Source of the DNA: Siphonodentalium dalli
Lineage: Eukaryota; Mollusca; Scaphopoda; Gadilida; Siphonodentaliidae
Direction of reading: 5' to 3'
DNA: 64,000 nt
Assembly (NCBI GenBank): GCA_032622095.1
Contig: CP136063.1
Location: forward strand, 25,112,987 to 25,176,986
The position numbers and the translations under genes are program-made. Shown piece after piece: positions 1 through 11,545 of the stretch. The notes beneath the pieces are model-generated. The model did no database searches. It saw only the letters and a program-made list of their open reading frames with translations, and was not told the origin of the DNA. Positions within the stretch are counted from its first letter, which is position 1. The number at the start of each line of letters is the position of its first letter.

Positions 1-216
1 AAATAGAACATATGCGGGCTCCCTAACTATATTAGGTCCAATATGAAACTATCTATAATTGAATTAACTGTTCTTCGGTTCCATTCTATATTTCTCAAAT
101 GTCATATAGCCCGAACATTTCAGCTAGAGCGTTTATAAATGAATTTTGATATTTGTGTTCATCTCGGTACAGCGATTGAACAAAGCCATGTGACCAGCGG
201 CGGGCAAATCAGCTAG
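1..216 (+). mobile_element. Helitron-like element, 3' end only (partial)
   Basis: The segment ends in CTAG at 213-216 followed by T, a short distance after a GC-rich stretch (about 194-205). This is like the Helitron 3' terminus, and the last 25 bases resemble the end of the better-preserved copy at 11146-11545. The start lies outside the window. The hairpin stem is weak here, so this is a tentative call made by comparison with the second copy. Confidence 0.35.
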
Positions 217-263
217 TATAATTATATTATATAGTGGAAGAGTTTTGGTAAACTTAACGGTGC

Positions 264-399
264 AAATTATATCGGTTACCCTAAGGTTGTCGTTTGTTCA
301 CGGGTCTCCCTAAACAAGTCCATACCGTGTGAAATTATATCGGTTACCTTAAGGTTGTCGTTTGTTCACGGGTCTCCCTAAACAAGTCCATACCGTGTG
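264..399. repeat. Two-copy direct tandem repeat, 68 bp
   Basis: The 68-base unit beginning AAATTATATCGGTTACC occurs at 264-331 and again immediately at 332-399 with only a C/T difference seen. No coding or known element signal is visible, so it is a local recent duplication. Confidence 0.9.
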
Positions 400-598
400 T
401 AAATTTTATGTCGACCAACTCGAATCTTATAATCCACAAAATTGATCTAATGACAAAACAGATTTATTCAATCGTTATCTACCCTTGTAAAAGCTTTCTT
501 TGGAAAGAACGGCAACACACGGTGCATTGGGTAGCGAGATCTGGATGGTCATCATAATAGGGATATTTTACACGGTCATCATATCATTGAAAAGAGAG

Positions 599-599
<1 letters not shown>

Positions 600-636
<37 letters not shown>
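600..636. repeat. (TA)n microsatellite
   Basis: Uninterrupted alternating TA run. It creates a spurious Tyr-Ile reading frame with no other support. Confidence 0.95.
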
Positions 637-637
<1 letters not shown>

Positions 638-759
638 CACTATTATTCAATGTATATAATGTCAATATATTGTATGATATCACATGATACACTGGTAATA
701 TTATTATACATGGCAACCTGTCCCTATATTGGGGCGTCTTTTGCTGAATAAATCTATCT

Positions 760-1740
760 ACATGTATAGCAACAGCTTGTGGTCCTAAATGCTCTAATTA
801 CACGAAATTTCCTTCGAAATTGGGCGATTTCTTATGTACCATCCCCCAGGAAATCTGGAGGTGGTAATTTCTGTTCGGATCTCCGAGTAGAATACAGCCA
901 ACTGTCAAACCGAATAATGCCGAACACCTTTCGGTACGACTCGGGGGGTCGGCAATAGTGGGGATGAGACAAATTGCATCCTGGGGGGGGGGGGGTGGTA
1001 CATAAGAAATCGCCCATGTTTGAATGAAATGTCGTATAATTGAAGTATTTAGTGGCACAAGCTGTCGCTATATGCCAACAAAATCACGATCCCAACCGGC
1101 CGTACCGAATACTGGGGCCAGTTGACCCTCGTTAGACCACCTCCAGATATCCTGATGAATGATACATAAGAAATCGCCCAATTTCACAAGACATTTCGTA
1201 TAATTAGAGTATTTAGTGGCACAAGCTGTCGCTATATGTCCACATAATCACGATTCCAACCCGACTTAATGAAAACTGGGCCCAGTTGACTCTCGGTTGA
1301 CCACCTCCAGATATCAAAATTGGGCAATTTTTATGAACCATCACCCCAGATATCTGGAGGGAGTCAACCGATGGTCAACTGGGCCAGTTGTCGGTACGAC
1401 AGGTAGGAATCGTGATTTTGTGGACATATAGCAACAGCTTGTGCCCCTAAATGCTCTAATTATACGAAATTTCCTTCAAAATTGGGCGATTTCTTGTGCA
1501 CTATCCCCCAGGATATCTGGAGGTGGTCAACCGATGGTCAACATGTCCCAGTTTTCGATAAGGCGGGTTGGAATCAAGATTATGTGGACATATAGCGACA
1601 GCTTGTGCCACTAAATATTATAATTATACGAAATTTCCTTCACAAATTGGCGATTGCTTATGCACCATCCCCCAGGATATCTGGAGGTGGTCAACCGATG
1701 GTCAACTGGGCCCAGTTGTCGGTAAGACCTGGAGCCACAA
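760..1740. repeat. Cluster of direct and inverted copies of a ~150-bp repeat
   Basis: A unit running from 'acatatagc(a/g)acagcttgtg' through 'gggcgatttcttatg' to 'ctggaggtggtcaaccgatgg' occurs forward near 760-890, 1425-1560 and 1585-1735. It occurs reversed near 985-1075 and 1130-1250, with a partial forward copy at 1320-1400. Neighbouring opposite copies would form hairpins. A G-run lies at about 982-993 between two inverted arms. It looks like several MITE-type insertions or one rearranged foldback cluster; the family is not identified. Confidence 0.75.
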
Positions 1741-2530
1741 CGGGCATGTCCTTGGTATGGCAACCATCACAGAAATACGATCGCGCCTTGAGTGAACGGA
1801 ACATCACTCAAAAAGATATAGTTTTACGTGAAAGTGTATCTTGCGATGCATTTATGAAGGAGCGCTAATAGTTCTCATTGCAAATTGTGATGTGTTCAGT
1901 TATCTGTCCAGAACATCATTGTTGACTTCGCGTGGAAACTTTATAAAATATCATGCGACGATCAGCAACTCTCAAAGAAAAAACCCAGTTGATGTGCACA
2001 ATGTGTAATCATACCATGGGTTCGTACAACGCACATGCAAACTATGTGGGTATATCGTGCCTCTATTGTCCATCACAAAGAATTTTACGACAAAAGATCT
2101 TCTTGGTCCATATATTGTATACAGCGGTATTGATGGGATTCGGTGCAGTTATGGATAATGGCAGATTTACGCAATTTAAATTCTTTATTCTCATGACCTA
2201 TAATACATAGGTATCGAGATAACAGTTGTACACTATTTACATATAACATGGTACATATATAAGCATATTATACACATTATTATAAATAAATATAAATAAA
2301 CACATTATAAATAAATATAATAGCACTATCATTGCTATATATAACACTATTCATTTATAGTAATAATAGGCTTAGAAGTGAACACATACATTTTATGCAC
2401 ACATACACACACAGAGTTATATATCAGTTTAATATGATCGCACGTGACACGTAGTGGAGCAACCACACAAATACATCAAAATGTCACAACAATTTCAATC
2501 TATACACGTAGTTTCCAACTGTTGCTGTGT
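1741..2530. other. Non-coding interval, no recognisable feature
   Basis: AT-rich sequence with a degenerate ATAAATA-type low-complexity patch at about 2280-2320. Short open frames show no family resemblance or codon bias that I can see. Confidence 0.5.
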
Positions 2531-2662
2531 CACTGCATGGGATTTCAAAATGTTGAATATTTTCACCAAAGTTGGAGGGGCGGATTCCGCGGAACACTAA
2601 AGTACAACCACCCTGACACCACATCTCTCGTTAAAGCAACTCATACACCTCCATGCCAAACT
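2531..2662 (+). repeat. Dispersed repeat, copy 1 (second copy at 4136-4262)
   Basis: About 130 bases starting 'catgggatttcaaaatgttg' and containing the palindromic core GCGGATTCCGCGG recur at 4136-4262 with few changes. Both copies are in the same orientation, about 1.6 kb apart. Confidence 0.85.
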
Positions 2663-3260
2663 AAACCTAGCAATTTCCCACGTTTATCTATGACAAATAT
2701 AAATGACTACATGAGCGCATTATCCCAAAATATCACTGGGAAAATCTTTCGCACGAACAGTTTCATGGGCTCTTGTCAATAGAAACATCCCTCGTTTGAA
2801 TCCAGCCTGTATTTTTTCTAGAAAATGGTCTTTAGAGACGTCTCTTATTGCATTTAAGTGTATACATTGTGTAAGGCAGCTGAATTAGCTCATGCAGGTC
2901 AAAAATTCAAACTGATAGTCAAAAGGACATTTGAAAACATGATGAAGAATACAATCTTATATATACACACTAGGTCAAAAGAAGAACAAACAAAAAAGGA
3001 ACAATGAAAACCAAACAAACAAACAACACGTTTGTAGGGAGGGATCCAGGATCCCATATTTATTGTGTGCATAATGTATATAAAAAGTTGTATATGTGTT
3101 ATGCGTGTTACTCGTTAATTTGTGTCGTTGTAAAAAAGCTTTGATGTGCGTACTGGTGACTAAAAGACTTATCAAAGTCAAATAGCGATTACACGCTGAT
3201 AGAGCCTCTATTTATGTCCCGTGTTAGTACGGTCAATAAAGCGTGTATGTGTATATATAA
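2663..3260. other. Non-coding interval, no recognisable feature
   Basis: No convincing coding frame, RNA or repeat was recognised. A T-rich/A-rich patch near 2975-3030 gives a meaningless Phe-rich frame. Confidence 0.5.
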
Positions 3261-3264
3261 GGCC

Positions 3265-3690
3265 GTGGCTTAAGAGCAGTATATCGCTCTTTAGCTATAT
3301 GGGCCTGACACGCTATACCCTTCTTTAGTACCAAACTCTAAAGAGTGGGGGACTGTGGTATACCACTCTTCATCTGTATGGGTATGATACGCTTAAGAAC
3401 GGTAGGCTATACCGCTCTTTAGCGGTTGGTACCAAGGAACGGTATGGGCACTAAAGAACGGTATACTGCTATTCAGTGACAAACGTCAAAGAACGGGGCA
3501 CAGGAGTGGTGTACATCGGTATATACCAATATTTAGCTATACATGGTCATGGCGCGATAAAGAACGGTCTTACATTATCATCCGTACTGCTCGATCTCCA
3601 GTATCCGACTATAAAGAGCCGTATACCGCGCCTTAGCCCTCATCGCTAAAGAGCGGCATACCATTATTGAGCCCTCAGTGCTAAAGCCAC
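3265..3690. repeat. Array of short palindromic motifs of the type TAAAGAGCGGTATACC
   Basis: The motif 'aaaga(g/a)cggtatacc' and its reverse complement 'ggtataccg(c)tctttag' recur about ten times in both orientations over 0.4 kb, often joined into imperfect palindromes (for example near 3410-3425 and 3608-3630). The design matches the palindrome arrays at 8214-10357 and 24140-26290, but with an unrelated motif. No coding sequence is present. Confidence 0.7.
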
Positions 3691-4010
3691 TTCGTATATA
3701 TAATTGCGTCTATAGTCTAGTGATGTGAAATCAGTGTTTCCGGTAGAGACCAAATGTGTCTGGATTCTGGCCCACAAAGCCAAATGACGTAAATGACGTC
3801 ATGGACCATGTCATGACGTCTTCGTTGGTTTTCGTTCAGCTAACCAACGAAATTGGTCAAATGAAACTAATCTATAGGCCTAAATCACATAGGAATTGTT
3901 CAGAAAAACTGAAGTTGGTAATTTCATAACCATCCCGTTGGTCCACTTCCGATTCTGTGATTTCACCATTTCTTTTGGGATATTATTGTTCCCAGGATGC
4001 TATGCGAAAG

Positions 4011-4428
4011 CGGAAGTCACGTGATTTTTAACCCATTTTTGTGCGCCGTTTTTCACCGCGTCGAAATTCTGTTTCATGGTATTGTAAAAATTAATGACGT
4101 CATTCACGCCTAAACTTGAAAAGCAACAACGCCCTCATGGGATTTAAAAATGTTGAATACTTTCACCAAAGTTGGAGGGGCGGATTCCGCGGAACACTAC
4201 AGTACAACCACCCTGCCACCACGTATCTCGTTAAAACAACTCATACACATCCATGCCAAACTAAAGCTGAAGGGGTCACTCTCACCAAGGCTTGGCAAAA
4301 GCGGAGCGGAAGTCACGTGATGTTTAACCCATTTTTCTTGTCCGGATTTTCATCGCGTCGAAATTCTGTTTCATGGTATTGTAAAAATTAATGACGTCAT
4401 TCACGCCTAAACATGAAAAGCAACAACG
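4011..4428 (+). repeat. Two-copy tandem duplication, period ~297 bp
   Basis: A ~120-base segment beginning 'gcggaagtcacgtgat' at 4011-4130 is repeated at 4307-4428. The second copy of the 2531-type repeat (4136-4262) lies between them. Differences between the copies suggest moderate age. Confidence 0.8.
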
Positions 4429-4805
4429 CGCCTGGCGCGTTCTGGTTGCTATCAATACTGCATATGCCTTATATACAAGGCGGTGCGTCTAGTTATCTTT
4501 ATAATACCATCTGGAGTATTATAATCGCTTCAATATTATAATCATTCAATATTCGATAGTTCGCGGTTAACAATTTTATTAAAATCACATAGTCGTCGTA
4601 GGCTTGTTGGATTTTTCTGATTAAGTAGTTCACTCATAGTGATTGTATTGGGGCGTTTGTCCGAAAGTGTTATTAATAAACGGCGCCTGCCTTTAGATAA
4701 GCTTTCGCACTCGAGAAGGTAGTGGAACTTATCTCCAATTTTACCGGATTTGCAGAGTTGACAAAGTTATGCTTTATTAGAGATGAATGTAAACATATAT
4801 ACACT
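4429..4805. other. Non-coding interval
   Basis: AT-rich DNA without a supported gene or recognised repeat. Confidence 0.5.
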
Positions 4806-4809
4806 ATTT

Positions 4810-5120
4810 ACAACATAGTCATCGTCATAATCTCGTCATCACTATAATCGTCAACTGTGTTATGCTAATCTTCATCACCATCAGCGTCATCATCATCATA
4901 ATCCACATCATCATCATCATCATCATAATCATCACATCGTAATCATAATCATCATCTTCGTTGTCATAACCACCGTCATCATTAGAAGGCTTATCGTCCG
5001 CTATCATCATCATCCTCAACTATCGTCATCAATATCATCGTCGTCATCAGAACCAGCCATTTGTATGTGTTTGTGTCACCGTCATCGGCATCTTCGTCAT
5101 TATCATCTCCATCATTATTA
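4810..5120. repeat. (ATC)n-type compound microsatellite
   Basis: Dense, imperfect repeats of CAT/ATC/GTC trinucleotides. On the minus strand they read as Asp/Met-rich peptides, which are low-complexity artefacts and not genes. Confidence 0.9.
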
Positions 5121-5130
5121 GATTTGAATC

Positions 5131-5471
5131 GAAGGCTCCTGTCCGGAAATGCTTCTATCGATTAATATTAATTTTATTTCGAATATTTTCTGGTCTAAAA
5201 AGGTGTGTTTGTTCAGCTAACGAACAATAGTGGTTACTGTTAACAGAGACCAGAAATTATATTGTGCAATTTTGTCAGAAATAAACGTTAATTATACTCA
5301 TTATCACTTATATCTGTGGAACAAAACAATACAAACAACCAATCTGTGACATTTGACATTCGTTGCGTAGCCGTAGGAACAGCCCAGTGCTCTATATCGC
5401 AATACGGTCTCATCCGAATGGTCGGTTCTAAAAATATTAATTGATAGAAGCTTTTCCGGACATAGGTCTTC
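5131..5471. mobile_element. 341-bp MITE with ~40-bp terminal inverted repeats
   Basis: The left end (5131-5170, containing GTCCGGAAATGCTTCTATC) is the near reverse complement of the right end (5432-5471). The interior has no coding capacity. I could not fix a target-site duplication, so the superfamily is undetermined. Confidence 0.7.
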
Positions 5472-5524
5472 AGTTCATATCTATTATTTTATACCCACGC
5501 AACTATTTAAAAAAATTTATTTAA

Positions 5525-6354
5525 AGAGATAATCCATCTTTAAACAGAAACGAGACTTTCTTGGATAGACTCGCTTTAGATAAATTTAGTATTTTTGTTT
5601 TATCCACATTGACTGTTAATTTCCATTGACTACATTATTTTTCAAAAATATCGAGTTGTTGCTGTAACCCTTTTGGTGTTTCCGCCATAATAACTGTATC
5701 GTCGGCGTAGAGGATCATGAATATTTTCAAATGGTAGTTCAATTTGTCACATATCTCCGCGTCTACAGTTTTCAGTCCCATTGAGCAGTTTTCAAGGAAA
5801 AATTCTTCCAAATCATTCAAATACAAGGAAAACAATAGTGGGGATAAGTTTACAACTTGGCGAACTCCCGCATAACAGGGAAACTAAGCTGATAGCTCGC
5901 CATTTGCACGGACACATGATTTCACATGGTTATACATGTTGACGATGACCCTAAACAATTTCCCATTGATTCCACTTTTTACAATTTTGGACCAGAGCCC
6001 CTGTCTCCATACGGTATCAAAGGCTTTCTGGAAGTCAACGAACGCACATATTAGTTTCTTATTAAATTTTCGACTGATTTCGAACAACAAGTGCAGAACA
6101 AATATATTGTCGAGGGTTGAATAATTTTTTCCGAAACCGGTCTGGTTTTCTGATAGTATTTCATAATTTTCGACATATTGTGTGAGTCTATTTGACAATA
6201 TCTTTGTAAATAATTTACCAAAACAACTCAAGATCGTTATCGGCCTATAATTACCTGGGTCACTTAAATTTCCTTTGTTTTTATAGAGAGGGACAATCGT
6301 TCCAGTTACCCAGTCTTCCGGTATGAGACCAGTGTCCAGTATGATATTAAACAA
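5525..6354 (-). pseudogene. LINE reverse transcriptase, C-terminal part (decayed)
   Basis: The minus-strand frame encodes the central and C-terminal portion of a non-LTR retrotransposon reverse transcriptase, which copies element RNA into DNA at a nicked target. Motifs seen in order are NYRPITILS (finger), the motif A block AFVDFQKAFD, a VRQ..NLSPLLFSLYLNDL block (B region), LYADDT (motif C, catalytic Asp pair present) and a W-L-VN-KTK block downstream. One frame is kept throughout, but it carries a TAG near 5884-5886 and a TAA near 5632-5634, so it is dead. The jockey/CR1-like style matches the LINE at 22696-27621. The 5' end breaks at 6354, precisely where the coding sequence of that LINE stops, suggesting both are pieces of one copy. 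Confidence 0.85.
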
Positions 6355-8213
6355 GAAAACTAAGATGCATGCATCAGATCGCCCGTGAACTATTTATCAT
6401 AGAATTCTTGTAGCTATCGATTATACATTTTGGAATATCTGTCTGTATGTATGTGTGTATGAATCCACGTATGTATGTGTGTTATAGACTCGCACACTGC
6501 TCGACCGATCCGACTCGGATTTGGTATTTAACGTGTCAACCTGACCTCGCGCATAGGCATGTTTCTGGACCTTGACCGATCCGACTAAAATTTGTGTGTA
6601 GGACTACTTCGATCCCGGGAGCAATATGGACGAGTCCAATTTCACGTGCGACCATGTCATCGAACGTGCTGATATAGGCATGTTTCTGGACCAATTGAAA
6701 AATAGTTTGTCCAGATAAACCCACGGAAATGGTCAACGTCGCATTTTGGACAAGCTCTGATCACTCATTCTCCACTCCCAATCATCAAAATCACCGCAAA
6801 CGGCACATCGGGGGTTAAGGCAGGCACGATCTTTATATTGACCATATTTGGAGTTGATAACCGACTAACGCTCTTTATTGTCATCGGCGTTGCTAAACGC
6901 TCGCATGTGCCTACGAAACTGCGGACGAAAAACGCGAAATGCATTTATCTTGATTAAAAAGGCAGAATTAACTCATCGGAAAACAAAACATGCGTGTTGT
7001 GTGTTTCTTATGTCTGTCGTTCCTAGGAACGGGGAAAATTTTCAATCATACATCTTTTAGGGACGGGTACTGAGTGTTGTGTAAAACAAAATGCGTGTTG
7101 TGTGATTCTTATGTCTGTCGTTCCTAGGAACGGAGGAAATTTTCATCGGGTCAGTTTTTCCGCCCGATGTACCTTAAAGTCATTAGCTTCACTCCCGGTA
7201 GGTATATATTTCATGTCAGACAGAACTGTATCCGATATACCATAAGAAAGGTCATAAAAAACTAGAAATAAAACCCCAAGGTTGCATATTATTGATGCGG
7301 TATTCGCCCCGTATTAAATTGTTGAAAACTGCGGTCAGAGTAAGAAATCTTCTCAGATACAACCACATTTTCGGCGCGAATCATCGCGTGAAGGTCATGG
7401 AATTATATTCGGAAGAAATCGGAACCGCCCGAAAAACGACGATCGGCTGGCACGCACGGTTAAGAGAACAGCCAAAACAATAGCCGACATGTCGATAACC
7501 GAAAGTAGATTCAACAAAACACAAACTAGATAATGTGATTATGTCTTGATTTTTGCATCGATATCTCATGTTTTCTAATTGAAATGTCGAGAATTAATTG
7601 GCAACTAACAAAGTGTACACACTGTGTATATGTTATATATGGATTGTTTGCAAATTTAGGCGTGAATGGGTATTCACAGCATGCAAAATACGATTGGCAC
7701 ACCTCCGAACCGATCAGCTGATCCAGGTCGTCATGCTTCTCATCGATTGAAAATAAACAAATCGGGGAATTCCTGCCCTTCTTATCAAACGTCAACAAAT
7801 TTGGTCGAATTTAAGATGAAGTTATCTGCAATGGCATTATTGACTTATGTAAATGGAAATTATTAGCAATATTTCAAACGCAGAGAGTGCATGAACCACC
7901 GATCGATCTATAAATTATAATAGCCCAATCGGGCTGAACTAGATCGAATCGGGCTGAACTAGATCGATTGGTCTTCCTGGCATAGTGGTTGCTGCTGTAA
8001 GAGAGGGAACTCTAAATTTCTTAAATATTAAAATTTTGTTTGTTTTCAGATTTGTACAAGTTTATAATGAATATTACTAGTAAAAAAATATACCATTGTC
8101 TTTCATTAGTTTCAAAATAAATGAGAATTTTTTTTAATTGGTAGAAACAGCTGGTCGAAAGAACAATTTAGAGTACTCCCCTTATCCCAGATTCACTTTA
8201 TAGTAGCTAATTA
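6355..8213. other. Non-coding accessory DNA, left part of the 16.3-kb interruption
   Basis: It contains a TGTATG-type microsatellite near 6440-6480. A ~65-base duplication (6978-7045 and 7080-7148, containing GTCGTTCCTAGGAACGG) is present. A segment at 7046-7090 matches the first bases of the Helitron at 11146, and 'cgaatcgggctgaactagat' is duplicated at about 7920-7970. A tRNA A-box-like string at about 7978 has no matching B box. Short open frames are not recognisable. Confidence 0.5.
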
Positions 8214-10357
8214 CACTTAGGCATAAATTATTTATGCTTAAGCATAATTAACTTACGATCAGCGTAATACATTTGAATTACGCTTGAGTGTAATTGGGTT
8301 CATCAGCTATCTCACCTCTATGGGAGGAAGCCAAATTAACATTTAATAAATAATTGAGCTAAAGCCCCCCCCCCAATCAAGGAATCTCTAATTACACTTA
8401 AGTGCAATAAGAATATTTCTTATCACGCTTAAGTGCAATAAGAAGATTCCTTATTGCGCTTAGAGATTCCTTATTGCGCTTAAGTGCAATACGATATTCC
8501 TTTTTGTGCTTAAGTGCAATAAGATATTCCTTATTGTGCTAAGCGCAATTAGATATTTCCTTATTGAACTTAATCGCAATTATATCTTCCCTTATTATAT
8601 CGCTTAAGCTCAATTATATCGCTTAAGCTCTATTATTTATTAAATGTTAATTTGGCTCCCCATATACCTCATGTATATTGGTATAACCTGATGTAGGTTA
8701 CTGGCATTAGTAATGCAGTTGCATCCATTTCAGCTTGAGGGGAGTTCAATGAGAGTGTATATGAATTACGTTTAAGCGTACTTCATTTACGCTTAAGCGC
8801 GGAACTCATTTACACATAAGCATAATTAATATGAATAATGCTTAAGCAAATACCTAACTCCAACTGATTTCCTCTGTCTGAATAATTGAGTCCATCTCAT
8901 AGTATATGGGGGAGTCTAAACCGATGTTTGATTGATGTCTTATTGCCAGAGTAAATTTGAGTTTAGAGGAAATCGCATGGGAGACAGCCTTTTCAAATAT
9001 ATTATTTATTAGTGTAAATCATTTGCGCTCAAGCGCAAAAAATATGTGTCTAATAATATATTTGCGCTTTAGCATAAAATTGCCATAAATGTGATCTATT
9101 ATATGGGAGGCCCTTTTCACATTTATTATTTATTTACACTTAAGCGCAAATAACCTCTATCATTTGCAATTAAGCAAATAGATCATATTTGCGCTTAAGC
9201 GCAAATCATTTGCACTTAAGCGCAAATAAAAATCAATATGCAATGATCCCCCCTGAATTAATTTTACATGGCACAGGCCTAAACACATCACTAAAGTTGA
9301 TATAGCCCCACCATATGAGGGAAACAATCCCCCAGAAACCCCAAGATCTGTTTTATGACCATGGAAATGATATAGATCTGTGTAGGATATGTCTCTTTTA
9401 TAAAATATACTATATCTCTGGGATGGCGACACAAATTCTTGGGGACAGGGATGCTGATATTATGAAAATAGGGGTTTTTTCCCCAACTTCAAGTCAATGA
9501 GTACACCATATGAGGGAAGCAAACCCCAGTAACCCCTAATTCCCTATTTATGGCCATCGAAATGGTATATATCTGTGCAGGAGATAATAAAATATACATG
9601 AGCTCTGGGAGTGAGGCACCAAATCTTGGGACACCAGGGACAGAGATGCTGATATGCATATGGAAATATGTTTTTTCTTCAACTTCGAGTCTGTATGGGG
9701 CTATTACTATGGGCCCATGCTAATATAATATGAGATGGACTCAATCATTCACATCAGAGGGATGTAATGGAGTGTTAGGTATTTGCGCTTAAGCGCAAAT
9801 AAATTGATAGACACATATTTGTGCTTAAGCGCAAATGATTTACGCTTAAGCACAAATATTTGCGCTTAATGATTTATGCTTAAGCACAAATATTTGCGCT
9901 TAAGCGCAAATAAATAATAAATGTGAAAAGGGCCTCCCATACTATTTCCGCTAAAGCGCATATGATTTGTATTTAAGTATAAATGATTTGCTCTTAAGTG
10001 CAAATGATTTACACTTAAGCGTAAATGATTTGCGATTAAGCAGAATCAGAATAAATGTGAAAACGGCTTCTCGTATAATCGCTTAAGCATAATTCATTTA
10101 TGATTAAGTGTAATTAATCTATCAATGAAAATAAATGACCAGTGAGCTTAAGTGTAAATCAATTACGCTTTTAAAAGCACACTTTAATCAATTACGTTTA
10201 AGCACACTAGTCATAATTCTATTACTCATAGGAGTAATGCTTTATCTACATCATATGGTTAAGCGTAAGTGAAGTACGCTTTATATGTGTGCATTACACC
10301 TGAGTGTAATACATTACGCTTAATTGTAATTCACTTACGCTAATGTGCAATTAGCTA
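8214..10357. mobile_element. Foldback-like element built of TTAAGCGCAA palindrome arrays
   Basis: The ends 'tagctaattacac' (8214) and 'gtgcaattagcta' (10357) are inverted repeats. Both arms are filled with dozens of variants of the 20-bp palindrome ATTTGCGCTTAAGCGCAAAT; perfect copies are at 9187-9206, 9781-9800 and 9892-9911. Larger segments are also mirrored: 'gggaggcccttttcacatttat' near 9103 against its complement near 9925, and 'gagtccatctcat' near 8888 against 'atgagatggactc' near 9729. The centre (about 9240-9700) carries two direct copies of a 'ccatatgaggga..c.aa.cccc' segment. No transposase frame is present, so it is non-autonomous. Exact ends and target duplication are not certain. 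Confidence 0.7.
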
Positions 10358-11145
10358 ATACATGTGAAAAAGGCTTTCCATTATAGTTATCATCCATCAG
10401 AATGAATAGTGCTTACTAAAGCTTGACAACAGAATTTGCCATTAAAAACATTTCATGGCCAATGAGCTAACAAATGTTCTGTACTGGCATATTGAATACC
10501 AATTATTTGTACTATTGTACAGGTATAATGTAATTAAACAGTTTTGAGTTACAAAAGTAAGACAACTCTTTCTGAACGGTACTGTGCTTGCGGCCAGATT
10601 GATGTAAAAATTCGGTCAATGCGCTTACAATTTTCTATAAATAGTAACATTTTGGAATTATTACCTCTCGATCACTGTTCGATTATAATCTTTGCCACTA
10701 ACTCGGCCAATGTTCTTCCGTTTGTGATTTCACGCAACAATTCCCTTTCTATTCCTTCCCTGTCGAATTGACTACCGATTGCGATGTCAATTTGTTTTTC
10801 GCTTTAATATTCTGATGTGCATGACGCTATTCCAGCGAACGGTCATCCTCCCTAGAAGCCATTTCTGAGAACGAAACCCGATTCAATCCCAATCGAGTCG
10901 GAAGTGCTCGGGCATTTCCGTGACTGCACAAGACAACGCATCGGTTTGTATTTTCGTGTTATTATGGTGAGATTAATCGGGACGATTGATGAATATAAAT
11001 AGTTAGCCGAATGGCCGTATAATGTGTACAAACTGACTTCAGGATGGGGGATTTCGTGTATCTGAGTTATTTTATTCACTCTTCCCACAGAATGACGCAG
11101 GGAACTCAATTGTGAGGTTCAATTTACGTTTCACATCACTTTAAA
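10358..11145. other. Non-coding or unrecognised interval
   Basis: Open frames up to 85 codons occur on both strands (for example minus 10852-11109), but none has a motif I recognise. No RNA gene or repeat was seen. Confidence 0.45.
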
Positions 11146-11545
11146 TCATACCTCTTTTAGGGACGGGTACTGCGTGTTGTGTGATTCTTATGTCTTCTTC
11201 ACCTTGAAACGGGTACCCACAAATTATATATATGTGTGTGTATGTGTGTACTCGAACCGATTGAGCTCAAACTTGCTACCTACGGGAAGTGTCATGGACG
11301 GGTTAAATTGTGACCCCGACCTGACCTTGACCTTGAAAATGATCAATTCAAGGTCAAAATCAGGAAAAATGCACAATTAACTCATGTTATAAAAAAAAAA
11401 TGAATATTAACTCATTGAAAAAAAAAAAAATTTAAAAAATTAATTATAAAAATTAACTATAAAAATTAACTAAAAAAATTAATTAAAAAAATTAAAAATT
11501 GTCATGTTTCTGACGAACGCCGCCAGTGGCGGGCCAAACTGCTAG
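11146..11545 (+). mobile_element. Non-autonomous Helitron, 400 bp
   Basis: The element begins TCATACCTC directly after an A and ends CTAG (11542-11545) directly before a T, matching the Helitron rule of TC...CTRR inserted between A and T. A GC-rich stem-loop (CCGCC-AGT-GGCGG at about 11520-11532) sits about ten bases before the end, as expected. The interior holds GT-rich and A-rich runs and no Rep/helicase coding. Sequence related to its 5' end recurs at 7046, and a similar 3' end is at 200-216. Confidence 0.75.

Noticed and set aside
264-399. CRISPR-like direct repeats
   Set aside because: Only two adjacent 68-bp copies with no spacers; eukaryotic context.
500-751. 83-codon frame with Ile-Tyr repeat
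   Set aside because: It is driven by the (TA)n microsatellite, with no other coding signal.
2975-3181. Phe/Leu-rich minus-strand frame resembling a membrane segment
   Set aside because: It arises from a low-complexity A/T tract; no conserved neighbours.
4825-5019. Asp/Met-rich minus-strand frame
   Set aside because: It is a translation of an ATC-type microsatellite.
7970-8020. Possible tRNA or SINE promoter (TGGCATAGTGGTTG resembles a tRNA A box)
   Set aside because: No B box (GGTTCGANNCC) at a suitable distance and no cloverleaf could be drawn.
10544-11109. Possible coding remnants on both strands
   Set aside because: No motif or consistent frame could be tied to a known family.
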